64,000 bases of DNA from JBGTSJ01 sp041940305 (lineage in GTDB: Bacteria > Planctomycetota > Planctomycetia > Planctomycetales > Planctomycetaceae): the NCBI GenBank assembly GCA_041940305.1, contig JBGTSJ010000011.1, positions 62,001-126,000 of the forward strand. Reading direction: 5' to 3'. Below, piece after piece: positions 61,322 through 64,000 of the stretch. The notes beneath the pieces are model-generated. The model had not been told where the DNA came from, searched no databases, and was given only the letters and a program-made list of their open reading frames with translations. A program made the translations under genes and the position numbers. Within the stretch, counting starts at the first letter, position 1. Each line of letters begins with the position of its first letter.

Positions 61322-62869
61322 CTACATCCTCAGCGACGGCGGATTCGCCTCCACTGAGCCGCGGTCGTCCGGGACCTGCAGTTCGGTCTGCAGTCGCGTG
61401 ATGTCCGCTTTCAAATCCTCAACGACCTCGGCGTACTGCGGATCATCGTACACGCTCTGCATCTCGTGCGGATCCCGTTCGAGGTCGTACAGCTCCCACT
61501 CGTCCACGTTATAGAAGTGGATCAGCTTGTAGCGGTCGGTCCGCACGCCGTAGTGCCGCCGCACCATGTGCGGGGTCTTCCGGTCGTTGAGGAACTCGTA
61601 GTACTGGTAGTAGTGAGCCGTCCGCCAGTCGTGGGGCGTCTCCCCCTTCAGCAGCGGGACCAGGCTGCGGCCCTGCATGTCGTCCGGGATCGCCACGCCG
61701 GCGATGTCGAGGAACGTCTGGGCGAAGTCGATGTTCGAGACGATGTCGGTGTTCACCGCGCCCGGCTCGGTCACGCCGGGCCACTTGATGAGCAGCGGCA
61801 TGCGGTAGCATTCCTCGTACATGAACCGCTTGTCGAACCAGCCGTGATCGCCGAGGAAGAAGCCCTGGTCGGACGAGTAGATCACGACGGTGTTCTCGGC
61901 GAGCCCCGCTTCGTCGAGCCAGTCGAGCACGCGGCCGACGTTGTCGTCGACGGACGCCACGCAGCGGAGGTAGTCGGCCATGTACCGCTGGTACTTCCAC
62001 CGGATCAGCTCATCCCCCTTAAGGTCAGCCTTGCGAAACTCCGCATTCTTTGGTTCATAAAAGGCGTTCCACGCCTCCAGCTGCTCGGGGGTGAGATTCC
62101 GCGGCGGCACCAGCTTGAGATCCCGCTCGGTGAGCGTGTGCTCGATCGTCATGTCCTGCTCGCGGGCCGCGCGGCCGCGGCCTGAGTAATCGTCAAACAG
62201 GTTCACCGGCTCGGGGATCGACCCCTCCGGATAGCTGTCGAAATACTCCGGCTCCGGCTCCCACTCCCGATGCGGCGCCTTGTGCTGGTACATCAGCATG
62301 AACGGCTTGTCCTCATCCCGCCCCTCCTGCAGCCAGCCGAGTGCAAGGTCCGTGATGATGTCGGTCGTGTACCCCGTGTGCTGAATGACCTCAATGTTCC
62401 CGTCGCCGTTGGCGTCCCGCCGCATCCGCGGGTTGTAATACGGCCCCTGGCCAATCAGCACCTCCGAGTAGTTGTACCCCTGCGGCGCCATGTGCTCCCC
62501 CAGATGCCACTTGCCGATCACGGCCGTCTCGTAGCCGGCGGCCTGCAGCAGCTTCGGAAACGTCTGCTGCGTCCCGTCGAACTGGTCGCCGTTCATCTTG
62601 AAGCCGTTGAGGTGGCTGTATTTCCCCGTCTGAATCACCGCCCGGCTCGGCCCGCAGATCGAGTTCGTCACAAAGCAGTTCCGAAACAGCATCCCCTCAC
62701 GGGCAATGCGGTCCAGGTTGGGGGTCTCGTTGATCTCTGACCCATAGCACGACATCGCATGCGCGGCATGGTCATCAGTAAAGATAAACAGAATATTCGG
62801 CCGCTCGGCCGCGCGGGCCGTCACTGTTGACACCAGCATGAGGATTAGCAGGGAGAGCAGCGAGCGCAT
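61322..62869 (-). CDS. Sulfatase, formylglycine-dependent, exported
   Basis: A 515-residue enzyme with signal peptide (SLLSLLILMLVSTVTARA), the metal site FIFTDDHAAH (D32, D33) and the C-x-P-S-R motif CGPSRAVIQTGKYSHLNGF, whose C72 becomes formylglycine. Also KWHLGEHMA, HKAPHREWEPEP, VVIYSSDQGFFLGDHGWFDKR and a closing ARD-like LYDLERDPHEMQSV. It resembles iduronate- or heparan-type sulfatases. Planctomycetes use many sulfatases to degrade algal polysaccharides. ATG 62869 is the start. No anaerobic maturase is nearby. Confidence 0.92.
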   Translation of the reverse strand: MRSLLSLLILMLVSTVTARAAERPNILFIFTDDHAAHAMSCYGSEINETPNLDRIAREGMLFRNCFVTNSICGPSRAVIQTGKYSHLNGFKMNGDQFDGTQQTFPKLLQAAGYETAVIGKWHLGEHMAPQGYNYSEVLIGQGPYYNPRMRRDANGDGNIEVIQHTGYTTDIITDLALGWLQEGRDEDKPFMLMYQHKAPHREWEPEPEYFDSYPEGSIPEPVNLFDDYSGRGRAAREQDMTIEHTLTERDLKLVPPRNLTPEQLEAWNAFYEPKNAEFRKADLKGDELIRWKYQRYMADYLRCVASVDDNVGRVLDWLDEAGLAENTVVIYSSDQGFFLGDHGWFDKRFMYEECYRMPLLIKWPGVTEPGAVNTDIVSNIDFAQTFLDIAGVAIPDDMQGRSLVPLLKGETPHDWRTAHYYQYYEFLNDRKTPHMVRRHYGVRTDRYKLIHFYNVDEWELYDLERDPHEMQSVYDDPQYAEVVEDLKADITRLQTELQVPDDRGSVEANPPSLRM

Positions 62870-62989
62870 GAGTAACTCCGCGAGAGACTTTGGCAATTGG
62901 CGATGGCGCGATCGGGAATTCGGAGTGCCGTACCACGGGCGATACGCTACGATGGCCGTGTACGTCGTTCAATTCAAGCGAGTGTGATC

Positions 62990-63610
62990 ATGTCCACGCT
63001 GATCCAGGACGAAGGCCTCGAGCGGCTGGTGATCGAGGAGCGTCGCCGTAAAGGGCTCGACCGTCCCGATGAAGTCTGGGAAGGAACCTATGTGATCATG
63101 CCAAACCCGAATGATGAACATCAGGATCTGGTATTCGGAATCGGCTTTCCTTTGCGGCAGATCATTCAGGATGCGGGCCTGGGACAGGTGCGGCCGGGCG
63201 TCAACATCAGCGACCGCGTCGTGGACTGGCGATTCAATTTCCGGTGCCCTGACGTTGTCGTCTTCCTCAATGACACAACCGCCGAGTGCCACGACACGTT
63301 CTGGTACGGCGGTCCCGATTTCGCCATCGAGATCGTCAGCCCCAACGACCGATCTCGCGACAAACTCGACTTCTACGCGTCGGTCAATACCCGCGAACTG
63401 CTGATCATCGACCGCGACCCCTGGTCGCTGGAGTTCTACCGACTCACTGGCGGCGATATGCAGCTCACCGGCCGCTCCACTCTCGATGATCTCCAGCCGC
63501 TCGCAAGCGAAGTCCTCCCGCTGACGTGGAACCTTGCCACACCGGCGCAACCGCAGGGACGACCGCGCCTTGAATTGCAACACAGGGACGGACAAACCTG
63601 GATCATCTGA
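62990..63610 (+). CDS. Uma2 family PD-(D/E)XK nuclease-like protein
   Basis: A 206-residue protein: DRPDEVWEGTYVIMPNPN, HQDLVFGIGFPLRQII, DWRFNFRCPDVVVFLND, FAIEIVSPNDRSRDKLDFYASVNTRELLIIDRDPW. These are the DUF820 (Uma2) core residues. The start at ATG 62990 removes a short non-conserved extension. It diverges from the sulfatase gene. Function unknown, as for the other Uma2 gene at 31977. Confidence 0.83.
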   Translation: MSTLIQDEGLERLVIEERRRKGLDRPDEVWEGTYVIMPNPNDEHQDLVFGIGFPLRQIIQDAGLGQVRPGVNISDRVVDWRFNFRCPDVVVFLNDTTAECHDTFWYGGPDFAIEIVSPNDRSRDKLDFYASVNTRELLIIDRDPWSLEFYRLTGGDMQLTGRSTLDDLQPLASEVLPLTWNLATPAQPQGRPRLELQHRDGQTWII

Positions 63611-63660
63611 CGCGGCTATTGGGGCCACGTCGGATCCGTTGCGAGCGACGGAGCAGCGTG

Positions 63661-64000
63661 ATGTTGTCTCAGACTGCACGGATCACGTTGTTGGGTGCAG
63701 TGTCGGCAACCCTGCTGGCAACGGGAGCCTTCCTGATGCGCGTTCCCGATGGCGCCGCCGCATCGCCGCCGAATCCGGACTCGGCGGCGTTTGTGATCAG
63801 CAAGGCGGCGGAACTGAGAACCGTCACGGCGACGGGTCAGGTGGTCCTGTTCGTCGATTGCCCGTGGAACGGCGACGTGGTCGGCTTTCGCGAGCCGTTT
63901 CGGGAGTTCGCCGGGTGGTGCCGCAACGAGACCTCGATCCGTCCGGCCACGGTCATGCTGGACGCAGACAATCAGGACGCACTCTGGCAGGCCTTGCAAG
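63661..64000 (+). CDS. Secreted or membrane-anchored protein, N-terminal part (cut by window edge)
   Basis: Translation from ATG 63661 gives MLSQTARITLLGAVSATLLATGAFLM (shown in part: hydrophobic, ending near residue 26), then a soluble alpha/beta stretch with VVLFVDCPWNGDVVGFREPF and ATVMLDADNQDALWQ. The lone signal-anchor and the VVLFVDCPW strand suggest a thioredoxin-like fold, with one cysteine where CxxC would be. About 113 codons are present; the rest lies beyond the window. It is open at the right edge with no stop. Confidence 0.55.
   Translation, partial: MLSQTARITLLGAVSATLLATGAFLMRVPDGAAASPPNPDSAAFVISKAAELRTVTATGQVVLFVDCPWNGDVVGFREPFREFAGWCRNETSIRPATVMLDADNQDALWQALQ

Overview
The window is high-GC bacterial DNA from a planctomycete. 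The markers are four DUF1501 proteins with Tat-type leaders, a DUF1549/DUF1553 cytochrome protein paired with one of them, a formylglycine-type sulfatase, Uma2-family nucleases, an SMP-30 fusion protein, PPC-domain and VKOR/SPW proteins, and long tail-to-tail housekeeping genes. Everything here is read by eye from the sequence and translations; no database search was run.

Left part (about 1-24.4 kb) is an accessory island. It ends at a tRNA-Ser(GGA) gene (24378-24464) whose 3' end faces a tyrosine integrase and a large serine recombinase. Inside it are: (i) a cut-off Ser/Thr kinase and a decayed zinc-dehydrogenase remnant; (ii) a DUF3883 nuclease-like gene facing a seven-gene, tightly overlapping minus-strand operon (13921 to 2345): two unrecognised proteins, a NERD-domain UvrD-type helicase, DrmA helicase, DrmB (DUF1998), a C5-cytosine methyltransferase and an endonuclease-III-like HhH-GPD glycosylase. 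This looks like a variant of the DISARM anti-phage system with no visible PLD nuclease DrmC; (iii) a broken unknown gene (14110-15040); (iv) a second minus-strand operon (19865 to 15476) that is a bacterial ubiquitin-like conjugation cassette: beta-grasp protein, an E2-like protein fused to a tandem cysteine-cluster zinc domain, a JAB/JAMM protease and a ThiF/E1-like enzyme, preceded by a coiled-coil membrane or lipoprotein and small proteins, and closed by an intrinsic terminator.

Middle part (24.5-35.7 kb) is chromosomal background: VKOR/SPW membrane protein, DUF1501 protein, type II glutamine synthetase with a clear terminator, a secreted esterase/SMP-30 fusion, a Uma2 protein, a di-haem cytochrome and a WecA/MraY-like sugar-phosphate transferase. 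From 35.7 to 41.3 kb lies a small type-VII-secretion-like locus: an FtsK/EccC-type ATPase, a WXG100 protein, another small helical-hairpin protein and a coiled-coil protein.

Right part (41.5-64 kb) continues with typical planctomycete genes: two ATP-grasp enzymes, a PPC protein, the PSD1/DUF1501 pair, RNA 2',3'-cyclic phosphodiesterase, iron-sulfur and FAD subunits of a molybdenum hydroxylase without their large subunit, an HtrA protease, an alpha/beta hydrolase, DUF58, a zinc peptidase, an HpaI-type aldolase, two tandem DUF1501 genes, a Tat-exported amidohydrolase, a sulfatase and a Uma2 nuclease. The window ends inside a secreted or anchored protein. The two systems worth testing are the DISARM-like operon and the ubiquitin-like operon, which share one island and may both act in defence.
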